46,921 bases of DNA from Agrobacterium leguminum (lineage in GTDB: Bacteria > Pseudomonadota > Alphaproteobacteria > Rhizobiales > Rhizobiaceae), in NCBI RefSeq assembly GCF_015704895.1, contig NZ_JADQWB010000029.1, positions 1 through 46,921 on the forward strand, written 5' to 3'. The notes beneath the pieces are model-generated. The model searched no databases, had not been told where the DNA came from, and saw only the letters and a program-made list of their open reading frames with translations. Each line of letters begins with the position of its first letter. Position 1 is the stretch's first letter. Below are positions 26,003-35,078 of the stretch, one piece after another. Both the position numbers and the translations under genes were made by a program.

Positions 26003-27796
26003 ATGACAATAGCCTCCGATTTTCCGCATGTTGCGGTGAGCGAACAGAAGGATGAGCCGGCCAGGCACGGCTATGCGCATTTTCGCGTCGTCCCCGCCCG
26101 TTATCCGCTGCGCACGGCGGGCACCGTTCTCGCGGTTCTCATCATTGCCGCCATCCTGCACTCCGTCTTCGGCAATCCCCGCTGGGGATGGAACGTGTTT
26201 GCGGAATGGTTCTTTGCCGAACCGGTGCTTGTGGGGCTCGGCCGGACATTGCTGCTGACCGTGCTCGGGGCTTTTCTGGGTTTCGTGCTCGGCACGGTTC
26301 TGGCGCTCGCCCGCGTTTCGGGTTCGCCCCTGCTGGTTGCGATCTCCTGGACCTATATCTGGATATTCCGTTCCATTCCGCTGATCGTGCTTTTGCTGAT
26401 CCTCAACAATCTCGGTTATCTCTACGAGACCGTGACGATCGGCGTGCCTTATACCGGTATCAATTTCTTCAGCTGGAATACCACGCAGCTCATGACGCCC
26501 TTTGCCGCAGCGGTTCTGGGGCTGACATTGCATGCCGCGGCTTTCTCATCGGAAATCGTGCGTGGCGGCATCCTCTCGGTGGAGCAGGGTCAGCTCGAAG
26601 CGGCGGCCTCCCTCGGTCTGCCGCGCCGCCGACAGTTTTCCCGGATCGTGCTGCCGCAGGCGATGCGGACCATTTTGCCCAATGGTTTCAACGAGATCAT
26701 TCTGCTCGCAAAGGGCACGTCGCAGGTCTATATCCTCGCGCTGCCGGAGCTGTTCTATACGATCCAGATCATCTATCGCCGCAATCTGGAAGTGATCCCG
26801 CTGCTGATGGTCGCCACCGTCTGGTATCTGGTGATCCTGACCGCGCTTTCCATCGTTCAGCACCACATCGAACGGCACTTCTCGCGCGGCGCGCTGCGCA
26901 ATCCGCCGCCCTCACTTTTCGCCACGATCTTTCGCACCTTTTTGCCGCGTAAACCTGTGCCTGATGTGGTGGAGACGGCAGCTGTCAGGCCCGAGCATGC
27001 GGCGTCCGCCCGCGCCAGCTTCCAGCTCGGCAATCGTGGCGGTTCGGTCAATATCCACGGCGTCTCCAAGTCCTTCGGAACACTGAAGGTGCTGGACGAT
27101 GTCACGCTCTCCATTCCGGCAGGCAGCGTCACCACCATTCTCGGTCAGTCCGGTTCCGGCAAATCCACCTTGCTGCGCTCCATCAATCATCTGGAGCGTG
27201 TCGACGACGGTTTCATCGCCATCGACGGTGAACTGGTCGGATATCGCCAGAAAGGCGACACGCTTTATGAGCTGAAGGAAAAGGACATTCTGAAGCGCCG
27301 CGTCGAAGTGGGCATGGTATTCCAGAGCTTCAACCTGTTCCCGCATCTGACGGCGCTTGAAAACATCGCCGAAGCGCCGGTCGTGGTTCGCGGCATATCG
27401 AAAGAACAGGCGGAAGCCGAGGCGCGCGATCTTCTGGCCCGCGTCGGACTGGCCGAAAAGGCAGGCGCTTATCCCCGTCAGCTTTCCGGCGGGCAGCAGC
27501 AGCGCGTGGCGATTGCCCGGGCTCTGGCGCTGCGGCCGAAGGTGCTGCTCTTCGACGAGCCGACATCCGCGCTCGACCCGGAGCTGGTCAATGAGGTGCT
27601 GGATGTCATCAAGGAGCTGTCCCGCTCCGGCGTCACTCTCATCATCGTCACCCACGAAATCGGCTTTGCCCGCGAAGTCTCCGACAGGGTCGTCTTCATG
27701 GAACAGGGCCGCATTCTCGAAACGGGCACGCCGGAAAAGGTGTTCAACAAGCCGGACCACCCGCGCACGGCCGAATTTCTCGCAAAAGTTCTCTAA
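26003..27796 (+). CDS. Fused permease-ATPase of a polar amino acid ABC importer
   Basis: This 597-residue protein joins two normally separate subunits. Residues about 38-305 form a HisM/GlnP-type permease (first membrane helix near 38-55; EAA loop [20 protein letters not shown] near 195-215, followed by [11 protein letters not shown]). A linker of about 40 residues follows. Residues from about 350 form a HisP/GlnQ-type ATPase with Walker [10 protein letters not shown] at 381-389, signature [15 protein letters not shown] near 494, Walker [12 protein letters not shown] and an H-loop in VTHEIGFA. It would work as a homodimer with the binding proteins encoded next. No frameshift is involved; the frame is continuous. 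Cystine or S-substituted cysteine is the inferred cargo. Confidence 0.9.
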   Translation: MTIASDFPHVAVSEQKDEPARHGYAHFRVVPARYPLRTAGTVLAVLIIAAILHSVFGNPRWGWNVFAEWFFAEPVLVGLGRTLLLTVLGAFLGFVLGTVLALARVSGSPLLVAISWTYIWIFRSIPLIVLLLILNNLGYLYETVTIGVPYTGINFFSWNTTQLMTPFAAAVLGLTLHAAAFSSEIVRGGILSVEQGQLEAAASLGLPRRRQFSRIVLPQAMRTILPNGFNEIILLAKGTSQVYILALPELFYTIQIIYRRNLEVIPLLMVATVWYLVILTALSIVQHHIERHFSRGALRNPPPSLFATIFRTFLPRKPVPDVVETAAVRPEHAASARASFQLGNRGGSVNIHGVSKSFGTLKVLDDVTLSIPAGSVTTILGQSGSGKSTLLRSINHLERVDDGFIAIDGELVGYRQKGDTLYELKEKDILKRRVEVGMVFQSFNLFPHLTALENIAEAPVVVRGISKEQAEAEARDLLARVGLAEKAGAYPRQLSGGQQQRVAIARALALRPKVLLFDEPTSALDPELVNEVLDVIKELSRSGVTLIIVTHEIGFAREVSDRVVFMEQGRILETGTPEKVFNKPDHPRTAEFLAKVL

Positions 27797-27819
27797 TCAA
27801 CAACAAAGGAAACACTCAC

Positions 27820-28758
27820 ATGGCATTTTCATCGAAATTATTGTCCCTGCTTGCCGGCGGTCTTTTCACCGCCACCGCTGCGCTCATCCCGGCCGCGCAT
27901 GCGCAGGAGGTTGACCTGTCGCCCGAACAGAAGGGGCGGGTGCGTGTCGAAAAGGTGGAAGAGGCAATCAAGCTTCTGCCCGCCGGCCACAAGTTCATTG
28001 CACAGGGAAAGCTGACGGTCGCGACCGTTCCCTTCCGCCTGCCGCTGGTGGATTATGCAAGCGACACGAAAACGCCGATCGGCGTGGAGCCGGATATCGC
28101 CCAGCTGGTCGCCGACAGCCTTGGCCTTGAGCTGCAGCTTGTGCCCATCGCCTGGGCGGACTGGCCGCTCGGTCTTGCATCCGGCAAATATGACGCCGTT
28201 ACTTCCAACATCACGGTGACGGAAGCCCGCAAGGAAAAGTTCGATTTTTCCAGCTACCGCAACGATCTGCTCGGCTTCTACGTCGGCAATAACAGCAAGG
28301 TCACATCAATCGGCAAGCCGGAGGATGTCGCAGGGCTGAAGGTCATCGTCGGGGCCGCCACCAATCAGGAGCAGATCCTGCTGAAATGGATCAAGGACAA
28401 CAAGGCGAAGGGGCTGGCCGATACCGAGGTGCAATATTACGACGATCAGGCCGTGCTTGACGTCGCCCTGCAATCCGGCCGCGCGGATGCCTATCTCGGC
28501 CCCAACGCGACCTCTGCCTTTCAGGCGGCGAGCCAGAAGAAGACGAAGCTTGTCGGCACCTTCTCCGGTGGCTGGCCGGAAGCGGCCGAGATCGCCGTCG
28601 CTTCGAAAAAGGACGCAGGCATAGCGGACGCCATCACCGCCGCGCTGAACGCCCAGATCAAGAACGGCAATTACGGCAAGGTTCTTGCCCGCTGGAATCT
28701 CGGTTCCGAAGCCATCACCGAATCCCGCACCAATCCGCCCGGCCTGCCCAAGAGCTGA
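27820..28758 (+). CDS. Polar amino acid ABC importer binding protein, copy 1
   Basis: This 312-residue periplasmic binding protein of family 3 (HisJ/TcyA type) has a Sec signal peptide ending AHA just before QEVDLSPEQ. Core segments include GVEPDIAQLVADSLGLELQLVPIAWADWPLGL and NITVTEARKEKFDFSSYRND (split at residues 90-150). An AAAGGAAACACTCAC site precedes the start, 23 nt after the fused transporter. The next gene is a tandem paralogue with the same last 12 residues. Two binding proteins on one importer match the TcyJ/TcyK pair of the Bacillus ytm operon. Confidence 0.92.
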   Translation: MAFSSKLLSLLAGGLFTATAALIPAAHAQEVDLSPEQKGRVRVEKVEEAIKLLPAGHKFIAQGKLTVATVPFRLPLVDYASDTKTPIGVEPDIAQLVADSLGLELQLVPIAWADWPLGLASGKYDAVTSNITVTEARKEKFDFSSYRNDLLGFYVGNNSKVTSIGKPEDVAGLKVIVGAATNQEQILLKWIKDNKAKGLADTEVQYYDDQAVLDVALQSGRADAYLGPNATSAFQAASQKKTKLVGTFSGGWPEAAEIAVASKKDAGIADAITAALNAQIKNGNYGKVLARWNLGSEAITESRTNPPGLPKS

Positions 28759-28811
28759 GCGTGAAAGCTGAGTAGCCAAAAGCTGAGTTGAAGGTGGGAC
28801 ATCACTCAGCC

Positions 28812-28843
28812 GGTAGCGCGGGCATCCTCCCGTCCGCGCTACC
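28812..28843 (+). other. Intercistronic hairpin between tandem binding-protein genes
   Basis: A perfect 10-bp stem (GGTAGCGCGG at 28812-28821, CCGCGCTACC at 28834-28843) with a 12-nt loop and no T-tract. Hairpins of this kind after binding-protein genes commonly protect the upstream mRNA; here it may set the ratio between the two binding proteins. Confidence 0.6.
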
Positions 28844-28856
28844 TCCGTCCCGCAGT

Positions 28857-28880
28857 CATTCTATCGGGCATTCTATCGGG
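28857..28880 (+). repeat. Tandem 12-bp duplication ahead of second binding protein
   Basis: CATTCTATCGGG occurs twice in perfect tandem, ending 8 nt before the ATG at 28889. The GGG of the second copy lies in the ribosome-binding window, so copy number could alter initiation. Confidence 0.7.
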
Positions 28881-28888
28881 AAACCACA

Positions 28889-29824
28889 ATGACCTTCACC
28901 TCTCGTCTCGCCACGGCCACGCTCGGCGTCGTTCTCTCCATCGCCGGTCTTGGGTCGGCTTTCGCAACCGATGTCTTCGACCTGTCGCCGGATCAGCCCG
29001 GCCGCATCCGGGTTGAGAAAGACCCCGGCGCAATTGCCGCCGTTCCGAAGGATTTCAAATTCGTCACACCGGGCAAACTCACCGTCGCGGTCGCACCCGG
29101 CGGACCGCCGCTCGCGACCTATGCGACGGATGCAAAAACGGTGGTCGGCGCAGATCCCGATTATGCGCTTGCGGTGGCCGACAGCCTTGGCTTGGAGCTG
29201 GAACTGGTGGCGGTGGCCTGGGCGGATTGGCCGCTGGGGCTTGCCTCCGGCAAATACGATGCGGTGATCTCGAATGTGGGCGTCACCGAGCAGCGCAAGG
29301 AGAAGTTCGATTTCTCCACCTATCGTCAGGGCCTGCACGGATTTTTCGTCAAGGCAGACAGCGGCATAACCGCCATCCGCGAGCCGAAGGACGCGGCCGG
29401 CCTGAGGATCATCGTCGGCGCCGGCACCAATCAGGAGCGCATTCTGCTGAAATGGAGCGACGAAAACGTCGCCGCCGGATTGAAGCCGATCGAGCTGCAA
29501 TATTACGATGATGAAGCGACCCGGCTTGTGGCGCTTTCAGCGGGGCGGGCGGATGTGATCGTTCAGCCGCATGCGCAGCTGGTCTTCATCGCCGCGCGCG
29601 ACAAGACCATCAAGCGTGTCGGAACACTCTCGGCCGGCTGGCCGGAGCGGTCCGATGTCGCCATCACCACCCGCAAGGGATCGGGACTGGCCGATGCGCT
29701 GACGCTTGCCACCAACGATCTGATCAAGAGCGGCGCTTACGCGAAGATTCTGGATCGCTGGCAGCTATCGGAAGAAGCCCTGCCGGAATCGCGGACCAAC
29801 CCGCCCGGCCTGCCGAAAAGCTGA
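28889..29824 (+). CDS. Polar amino acid ABC importer binding protein, copy 2
   Basis: This 311-residue family-3 binding protein arose by tandem duplication with the gene at 27820. The Sec signal peptide ends near residues 24-26 (SAFAT), followed by DVFDLSPDQPGRIRVEK. The segments WADWPLGLASGKYDAV and GAGTNQERILLKW match copy 1 closely, and the C-terminus ESRTNPPGLPKS is identical. Ligand-contact regions differ (APGGPPLATYATD here, VPFRLPLVDYASD in copy 1), suggesting different specificity for one shared permease-ATPase. It is the last gene of the operon, followed by a terminator. Confidence 0.92.
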   Translation: MTFTSRLATATLGVVLSIAGLGSAFATDVFDLSPDQPGRIRVEKDPGAIAAVPKDFKFVTPGKLTVAVAPGGPPLATYATDAKTVVGADPDYALAVADSLGLELELVAVAWADWPLGLASGKYDAVISNVGVTEQRKEKFDFSTYRQGLHGFFVKADSGITAIREPKDAAGLRIIVGAGTNQERILLKWSDENVAAGLKPIELQYYDDEATRLVALSAGRADVIVQPHAQLVFIAARDKTIKRVGTLSAGWPERSDVAITTRKGSGLADALTLATNDLIKSGAYAKILDRWQLSEEALPESRTNPPGLPKS

Positions 29825-29849
29825 CCGTTCGAACACATGCGGCGGACTG

Positions 29850-29887
29850 CAATACCCGCAGGCTCAGGCCTTGCGGGTATTGTTTTG
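29850..29887 (+). terminator. Bidirectional Rho-independent terminator
   Basis: CAATACCCGC (29850-29859) and GCGGGTATTG (29873-29882) form a perfect 10-bp stem followed by TTTTG. It lies between convergent genes ending at 29824 and 29892 and probably terminates both operons. Confidence 0.85.
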
Positions 29888-29891
29888 TCCG

Positions 29892-30788
29892 TCAATTCTG
29901 CGCGGGAAGGGCGCGGAAAAGCTTTCGCAATTCACCGACGAAGGGTTTGAAGAAGCGCGAGAGCGGCCGGGCCGTGTTGGTGGAAACGGCGACATTCATC
30001 GTCACTTCAGGCATGAAAGGGCGTACCGTCACCCCCTCGAAACTGTTCCAGCGCACCAGGCCGTCGACAAGGGCGATGCCGATGCCGCCGCGCACAAGCG
30101 GCACGGCACCGACCGATGAGGTGACCTGCACCGAGACATCCCGCATAAGCCCGTCGCGTTCGAAGACCTCGTTCAGCTGCGGGCCGATCTCGTCCGCATG
30201 GTTGCCATAGGAAATCAGCGGCCTGCCGGCGAGGTCGCGGGGCGTCACCGTCATCATTTCGGCCAGGGCATCGTCATGCCGCATCACCGCCACGACCGGT
30301 ACGGAGGCGAGAATTTCGCTGCGCACCGTTGGCGCCTGAATGGTGGACAGCGTTACCGCAAAATCGATGTCGCCCAGCAGCAATTGCTCGGCAATCTCTT
30401 TTTTGGGCAGGGCGTTGAGGTGGATTTTGACGGTCGGATGCGCCTGCCGGAAGGCAAGCAGCGCCTCCGGCAGCACGGAATAGGTGACCGGCAGGCTGGC
30501 CCCGATGCGCAGAAGGCCGAGCTTGCGCTCGCCGATGGTGCGCGTCAGCTTTTTCAGAACCTCAAGTTCGCGAAAAACCCGGTCGGCATCCTCATAGATC
30601 AGATGTGCTTCCATCGTCGGCACCAGCCGCCCGCCAATGCGCTCGAACAGCTTGTAACCCAGTTGGCTTTCCAGATGATGCAGCACCTTGCTGACACCGG
30701 GCTGGGAAACGGCAAGCGAATTGGCGGCCGCCGTCACGGAGCCGTCGCGCATGATGGCGCGGAAAATTTCAAGCTGTCGGGCGTTCAT
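29892..30788 (-). CDS. LysR-family regulator (OccR/NocR-like type)
   Basis: This 298-residue LysR protein begins MNARQLEIFRAIMRDGS, with the HTH VTAAANSLAVSQPGVSKVLHHLE around residues 18-40, and a full effector domain containing RIGASLPVTYSVLPEALLAF. The start is placed at MNARQ (30788) since the frame upstream to 30815 has a non-family N-terminus. It is divergent from the [2Fe-2S]/FAD dehydrogenase operon (140-nt gap), the usual arrangement for a LysR activator. The N-terminal style resembles the opine-responsive OccR/NocR group, which fits the opine-oxidase-like operon. The effector is unknown. Confidence 0.88.
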   Translation of the reverse strand: MNARQLEIFRAIMRDGSVTAAANSLAVSQPGVSKVLHHLESQLGYKLFERIGGRLVPTMEAHLIYEDADRVFRELEVLKKLTRTIGERKLGLLRIGASLPVTYSVLPEALLAFRQAHPTVKIHLNALPKKEIAEQLLLGDIDFAVTLSTIQAPTVRSEILASVPVVAVMRHDDALAEMMTVTPRDLAGRPLISYGNHADEIGPQLNEVFERDGLMRDVSVQVTSSVGAVPLVRGGIGIALVDGLVRWNSFEGVTVRPFMPEVTMNVAVSTNTARPLSRFFKPFVGELRKLFRALPAQN

Positions 30789-30928
30789 GGAAACCTCCAG
30801 CGTCATCTCTTCCATAACCCAAGGTTCTGTTCAAGCGACCATTTGCGATTGGCGGCAAACCTTCTGCCGTGGAAATCTGTGAGGGTGCAGGAGAGGTGCC
30901 TGCGAAGGTTTCGGGAAAGGAAACGCGG

Positions 30929-31240
30929 ATGCTGGCCAGATTCAGGCGCATCGCCGAAGAGCGACGCGCGGCTTGCCCTGTCCTGATCGACGGCTTGCCG
31001 GTCGAGGCGCTGGAGGGCGACACAGTGCTGACGGCGCTGATGCTCTCGCGCGGTTTTGCCCGCTTGTCCGAGTTCGCCGATGGCGAGCGGGCGGGGTTCT
31101 GTCTGATGGGCGCCTGTCAGGATTGCTGGGTCTGGACGGGTGAAGGCGAGCGGCTGCGCGCCTGTTCCACCGCCGTACTCCCGGGCATGGATATCAGAAC
31201 CGAGGTTCCGGAGGGGTTATGGCAGATTTGCGCGTCGTGA
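30929..31240 (+). CDS. (2Fe-2S)-binding subunit of a flavin dehydrogenase (HcnA/SoxA-like)
   Basis: This 103-residue ferredoxin-like subunit has Cys58, Cys63, Cys66 and Cys79 in the plant-type [2Fe-2S] order C-x4-C-x2-C-x12-C. The start is at the ATG behind GGAAAGGAAAC. Small subunits like this accompany two FAD subunits in hydrogen cyanide synthase (HcnABC), opine oxidases and D-hydroxyproline dehydrogenases, where they carry electrons. Its 3' end overlaps the next gene by 22 nt. Confidence 0.88.
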   Translation: MLARFRRIAEERRAACPVLIDGLPVEALEGDTVLTALMLSRGFARLSEFADGERAGFCLMGACQDCWVWTGEGERLRACSTAVLPGMDIRTEVPEGLWQICAS

Positions 31241-32601
31241 TCGTGGGCGCCGGCCCCGCCGGTACGCGTGCCGCCGAGGCGTTGGTGCGGGCGGGGCTCC
31301 GCCCCGTCGTCATCGATGAGGGAGATCGCAGCGGCGGCCAGATTTATCGCCGCCAGCCGCAAAATTTCCAACGTTCCTATGCGGCCCTTTACGGCACGGA
31401 AGCGGGCAAGGCGAAGGCTCTGCACGAGGCATTCGACGGGCTTTCGGACCACATCGATTACCGCCCGCAGACCCTGGCATGGGCAATCCGCGACAATCGC
31501 ATTCATATTCAGCGCGCCGAGACATCCGAAGCTCTCAATTTCGACGCCCTTATCATCGCATCGGGTGCGACCGACCGCATCATGCCTTTGCCGGGCTGGA
31601 CGAGGCCGGGATGTTTTTCGCTTGGCGCTGCGCAGATATCCCTGAAGGCGCAAGCCTGTGCGATAGGCCGGCGGGTGGTTTTCATGGGTACCGGGCCGCT
31701 GCTTTATCTCGTGGCCTATCAATATATGAAGGCAGGCGCGGCCCCCGTGGCGGTTCTGGATACCACGCCGTTTTCCACGCAGATCAAGGGGCTGCCGGGG
31801 ATGATGGCGCGGCCGGCGCAGCTCCTCAAGGGCATGTGGCTCGTTGGGGCGCTGTTGGCCGGCGGGGTGAGGATCGAGCGGGGTATCGTGCCGTTCGAGA
31901 TTATCGGTCACGCCGAGAGCGGCGTGACCGGTATCCGCTACGGGGATGCGTCCGGTGAGGAAAAACGCCTCGCCTGCGATGCGGTCGGTACGGGCTATCA
32001 TCTGCGGGCGGAAAGCCAGCTTGCCGATCTTGCCGGTTGTCGCTTCTCCTTTCATCCGCCGATCCGGCAATGGTTGCCGGATGTGGACGATATGGGACGC
32101 AGTTCTGTGCCGAATGTCTATCTGGCGGGCGATGGCGTGCGTATTCTCGGTGCAGATGGTGCGGAAGCCTCCGGCCGGCTTGCCGCCTTCGCGCTTCTTG
32201 AGGATCAAGGCTTGAAGCCATCCCGCGCGGAGATCGGCCGCTGCCGGAAACAATTGAAAGCGACGAGACGCTTTGCGCAGGGAATGGCCCGGGCCTTCCC
32301 CTGGCCGCACCAGTTGGCGCAGGCGCTTGCCGACGACACGATCATCTGCCGCTGCGAGGTTGTGACGGCGGGAGAGCTGCGCGCGAGCGTCACCGGCAAG
32401 GGCGCAACGGAAGTCAATCGCTCGAAAGCTTTCTCGCGGGCTGGCATGGGCCGGTGCCAGGGGCGGTTTTGCGGGCAGGCGGGACAGGAGATTGTCGCCG
32501 CCGCCTGTGGTCTGCCGGTGGAATCGGCGGGACGGTTGCGCGGGCAGGCGCCGGTAAAACCGTTGCCGCTGGCGATTGTGAGGGGAGACGATAATGCGTA
32601 A
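31219..32601 (+). CDS. FAD/NAD(P)-binding subunit with BFD-type [2Fe-2S] domain (OoxA/HcnB-like)
   Basis: This 460-residue subunit has an N-terminal dinucleotide fold VVIVGAGPAGTRAAEAL (residues 6-22), a second nucleotide motif around VVFMGTGPLLYLVAYQY, and a C-terminal BFD-like domain with Cys377, Cys379, Cys413 and Cys418 (CxC-x33-C-x4-C). This layout is that of the alpha subunits of opine oxidase, HcnB and D-hydroxyproline dehydrogenase. It should pass electrons from the catalytic FAD subunit to the respiratory chain. It overlaps both neighbours (22 nt and 8 nt), so the three subunits are co-translated. Confidence 0.9.
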   Translation: MADLRVVIVGAGPAGTRAAEALVRAGLRPVVIDEGDRSGGQIYRRQPQNFQRSYAALYGTEAGKAKALHEAFDGLSDHIDYRPQTLAWAIRDNRIHIQRAETSEALNFDALIIASGATDRIMPLPGWTRPGCFSLGAAQISLKAQACAIGRRVVFMGTGPLLYLVAYQYMKAGAAPVAVLDTTPFSTQIKGLPGMMARPAQLLKGMWLVGALLAGGVRIERGIVPFEIIGHAESGVTGIRYGDASGEEKRLACDAVGTGYHLRAESQLADLAGCRFSFHPPIRQWLPDVDDMGRSSVPNVYLAGDGVRILGADGAEASGRLAAFALLEDQGLKPSRAEIGRCRKQLKATRRFAQGMARAFPWPHQLAQALADDTIICRCEVVTAGELRASVTGKGATEVNRSKAFSRAGMGRCQGRFCGQAGQEIVAAACGLPVESAGRLRGQAPVKPLPLAIVRGDDNA

Positions 32602-33745
32602 CGCGCTTGCGGAGGCGGATGTCATTATTGTCGGCGGCGGCATTGTCGGAACCGCCACGGCGTTTTTTCTGCGGCAACGGGGCGTCAGCGTCATTCTGCT
32701 GGAGCGTTTCCTTGTCGGTCAGCAGGCGAGCGGCACCAATTTCGGCAATGTCCGCCGTCAGGGCCGTTACCTCGGGCAGCTTCCGCTCGCCAACAGATCC
32801 CGGGACATCTGGAGCCGCATCCCGCAACTGACCGGTGCGGATGTGGAATTCATGCCCGTCGGCCATATCCGGTTTCTCTGGGCGGAAGAACAGATCGCCA
32901 CGGTCGAGAAATACCGCGACGATGCCGCGCAATACGGTCTGGAATTGCATGTCCTCCCGCGCGAGGTCATCCGGCAGAAATTCCCATTCATCGGACCGGA
33001 AGCGGTTGCCGGATCATGGTCGCCGCATGACGGTCACGCCAATCCGCGCCTCGTCGCGCCCGCCTTTGCCCGTGCGGCGCGGCGGGACGGTGCAACGATC
33101 GTGGAAAATTGCGAGGTTCTGGCCATCGAAAAGGCCGGCGAGGATTTCCGGGTGACGACGGCGGAAGGGGATTATCGCGCGCCCGCGGTGCTGGTCGCCA
33201 GCGGTGCATGGGGCGGCGGGTTTGCCGGCGCTTTGGGGGAGGCGGTGCCGCTGGAGGTTGCCGGCCCGCAAATGGGCGTGACGGAACCCTTGCCATGGTT
33301 CATTCATCCGGTCGTTGGCGTCTCCACCAAAATTCCCGGCGAAGTGATCTATATGCGGCAAATCCCGCGCGGAAATGTCATTTTCGGCGGCGTGAAACGA
33401 TGCGCCGCCGCGCTGGACGAACGCCGGGCGAAATACGATCCCGCCGGGCTCGATGCCCAGCTGCGTCAGCTTCTGCGGCTGGCCCCCGCCTTGCGCCATG
33501 CCCGGCTGATCCGCACCTGGTCCGGCGTGGAGGGCTATATGGCCGACGACCTGCCTGTCATGGGAGACAGTGCCGCAACCTCCGGCCTCTATTACGCTTT
33601 CGGCTTCAGCGGCCACGGTTTCCAGATCGGCCCGGGTGTCGGCGACGTGATGGCGGAGCTGATAGCGACCGGAAAGACCACGACGCCGATTGCGGATTTT
33701 CACATCGGCCGTTTCCGTCGTGGTCAGCCTGCCGCATCCCATTAA
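32594..33745 (+). CDS. FAD-dependent amine/amino acid dehydrogenase subunit, DAO family (OoxB/HcnC-like)
   Basis: This 383-residue D-amino-acid-oxidase-family protein has the FAD-binding motif VIIVGGGIVGTATAFFL at residues 10-26 and a C-terminal FSGHGFQIGPGVGDVMAEL signature. It is the likely catalytic subunit, oxidising a secondary amine, opine or imino acid. It overlaps the preceding gene by 8 nt. It converges on the next gene with only a 7-nt gap, leaving no room for a terminator between them. Confidence 0.9.
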   Translation: MRNALAEADVIIVGGGIVGTATAFFLRQRGVSVILLERFLVGQQASGTNFGNVRRQGRYLGQLPLANRSRDIWSRIPQLTGADVEFMPVGHIRFLWAEEQIATVEKYRDDAAQYGLELHVLPREVIRQKFPFIGPEAVAGSWSPHDGHANPRLVAPAFARAARRDGATIVENCEVLAIEKAGEDFRVTTAEGDYRAPAVLVASGAWGGGFAGALGEAVPLEVAGPQMGVTEPLPWFIHPVVGVSTKIPGEVIYMRQIPRGNVIFGGVKRCAAALDERRAKYDPAGLDAQLRQLLRLAPALRHARLIRTWSGVEGYMADDLPVMGDSAATSGLYYAFGFSGHGFQIGPGVGDVMAELIATGKTTTPIADFHIGRFRRGQPAASH

Positions 33746-33752
33746 GGGAGGA

Positions 33753-35078
33753 TCAGAAATCCGCGACCTTGCCCCAGGACGAATTCAGGAAACGACTGGG
33801 GTGATAGGGGGCGGCATCGACGATCGGGTTCGAGCCCGTCACGATATCGGCAATCAGATGGCCGGCGCCCGGCCCTATGCCGAAACCGTGGCCGCTGAAG
33901 CCGGCGGCGAGGATGAAGCCGGGCAATTCGCTGGTTTCGCCAATGGCGGGCACGCCATCTGGCGTACTGTCGATGAAACCGGCCCAGGCGGCGGAAATCT
34001 GCGTTTTGCCGAGGGCGGGCAGAAGCTCCAGCGCCCTTCGATGAGTCTCGCGGATGGCGGCGGCATTGGGTTTTGGGTCGAGAATACGAACCCGTTCCAT
34101 CGGTGTCGGCGCATCGAGCCGCCAGCGTTTCAGCGTCTCGTGGCCGCCGCGAATGCCTTCCAGCCCGCCTGGCCGCAGGCTTCGCCAGCGCTTGAGGAAC
34201 ATCGGGATGAATTCACGGGCAAACCGCATCTGCTGCGCCGTCGGGTCAATGCGCCCCAGCCCGCTGATGGCGAGCGTGTAGCCGCCGTCTTTTCTCTTCG
34301 TTGCCGAAACGGCGGCGGTGTGCAGCGCATCCGGCAGCCCTTCCGCACCCGGAGTGACGGAGAGGATGGAAGAGCGGACGGAGGCCTGTGGGAAACGAAT
34401 GCCGAGCTGCCGGCAAAAGGACGACGCCCAGGCCCCGCCGGACATGATGGCGGTTTTGGTGCGGATCGTGCCTTTTTCGGTGACGACGGCGCTGACCCGG
34501 CCGCCTTCCGTCTCAAGCCCGCGTGCGGCGCAATTCTGATGCACCGTGCCGCCCAGCTTGATGATGGCGCGCGCCACGGCGGGCGCCGCCATGGAAGGAT
34601 CGGCCGTGCCGTCGGTCGGCGAAAATACGCCGCCCTTCCAGCGCTTTCCCGTGGATCGGCCGCGTTCGCTCGCTTCATCGGCACTCAGCATATGGGTCGT
34701 CACCCCTGCGGTAATGGCAAAGTCGCGCCAGCGCGCCCAGCCGGCAAGTTCGGCCTCATTGTCGCTCAGGTAAAACAGCCCGCAGCGGCGAAAACCCGTG
34801 TCCTCGCCGCTCTCTGCGCCAAACTCTTCCCATAATGCCAAGCTCTTCGTGGAAATCGGCAATTCGCGGGCGTCGCGGTTCTGTTGGCGGCACCAGCCCC
34901 AGTTGCGGCTGGATTGCTCCGCCCCGATCAGGCCTTTCTCGACCAGCGCCACTTTCAGGCCGCGCCGGGCAAGATAATAGGCGGCGAAGACACCGACGAT
35001 GCCGCCGCCGATAATGACGACGTCTGCGGATGTCGGCAGTTCCGGCGATGTCGTGATCTGTTGCAGCGGGGCGGGCAT
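33753..35078 (-). CDS. FAD-dependent amine oxidoreductase, DAO family
   Basis: This 441-residue FAD enzyme has an N-terminal ADVVIIGGGIVGVFAAYYLA motif (near residues 18-36), SSRNWGWCRQQNRD following it, and a C-terminal FSGHGFGIGPGAGHLIADI. It belongs to the DAO/sarcosine-oxidase-like group that oxidises amino acids or secondary amines. It is transcribed leftward and divergent from the Lrp-type regulator at 35309, which is the probable local regulator. Substrate unknown. Confidence 0.9.
   Translation of the reverse strand: MPAPLQQITTSPELPTSADVVIIGGGIVGVFAAYYLARRGLKVALVEKGLIGAEQSSRNWGWCRQQNRDARELPISTKSLALWEEFGAESGEDTGFRRCGLFYLSDNEAELAGWARWRDFAITAGVTTHMLSADEASERGRSTGKRWKGGVFSPTDGTADPSMAAPAVARAIIKLGGTVHQNCAARGLETEGGRVSAVVTEKGTIRTKTAIMSGGAWASSFCRQLGIRFPQASVRSSILSVTPGAEGLPDALHTAAVSATKRKDGGYTLAISGLGRIDPTAQQMRFAREFIPMFLKRWRSLRPGGLEGIRGGHETLKRWRLDAPTPMERVRILDPKPNAAAIRETHRRALELLPALGKTQISAAWAGFIDSTPDGVPAIGETSELPGFILAAGFSGHGFGIGPGAGHLIADIVTGSNPIVDAAPYHPSRFLNSSWGKVADF

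Noticed and set aside
31117..32694. A 525-codon minus-strand frame
   Set aside because: Antisense to the FAD subunit with GxGxxG and BFD motifs on the plus strand.
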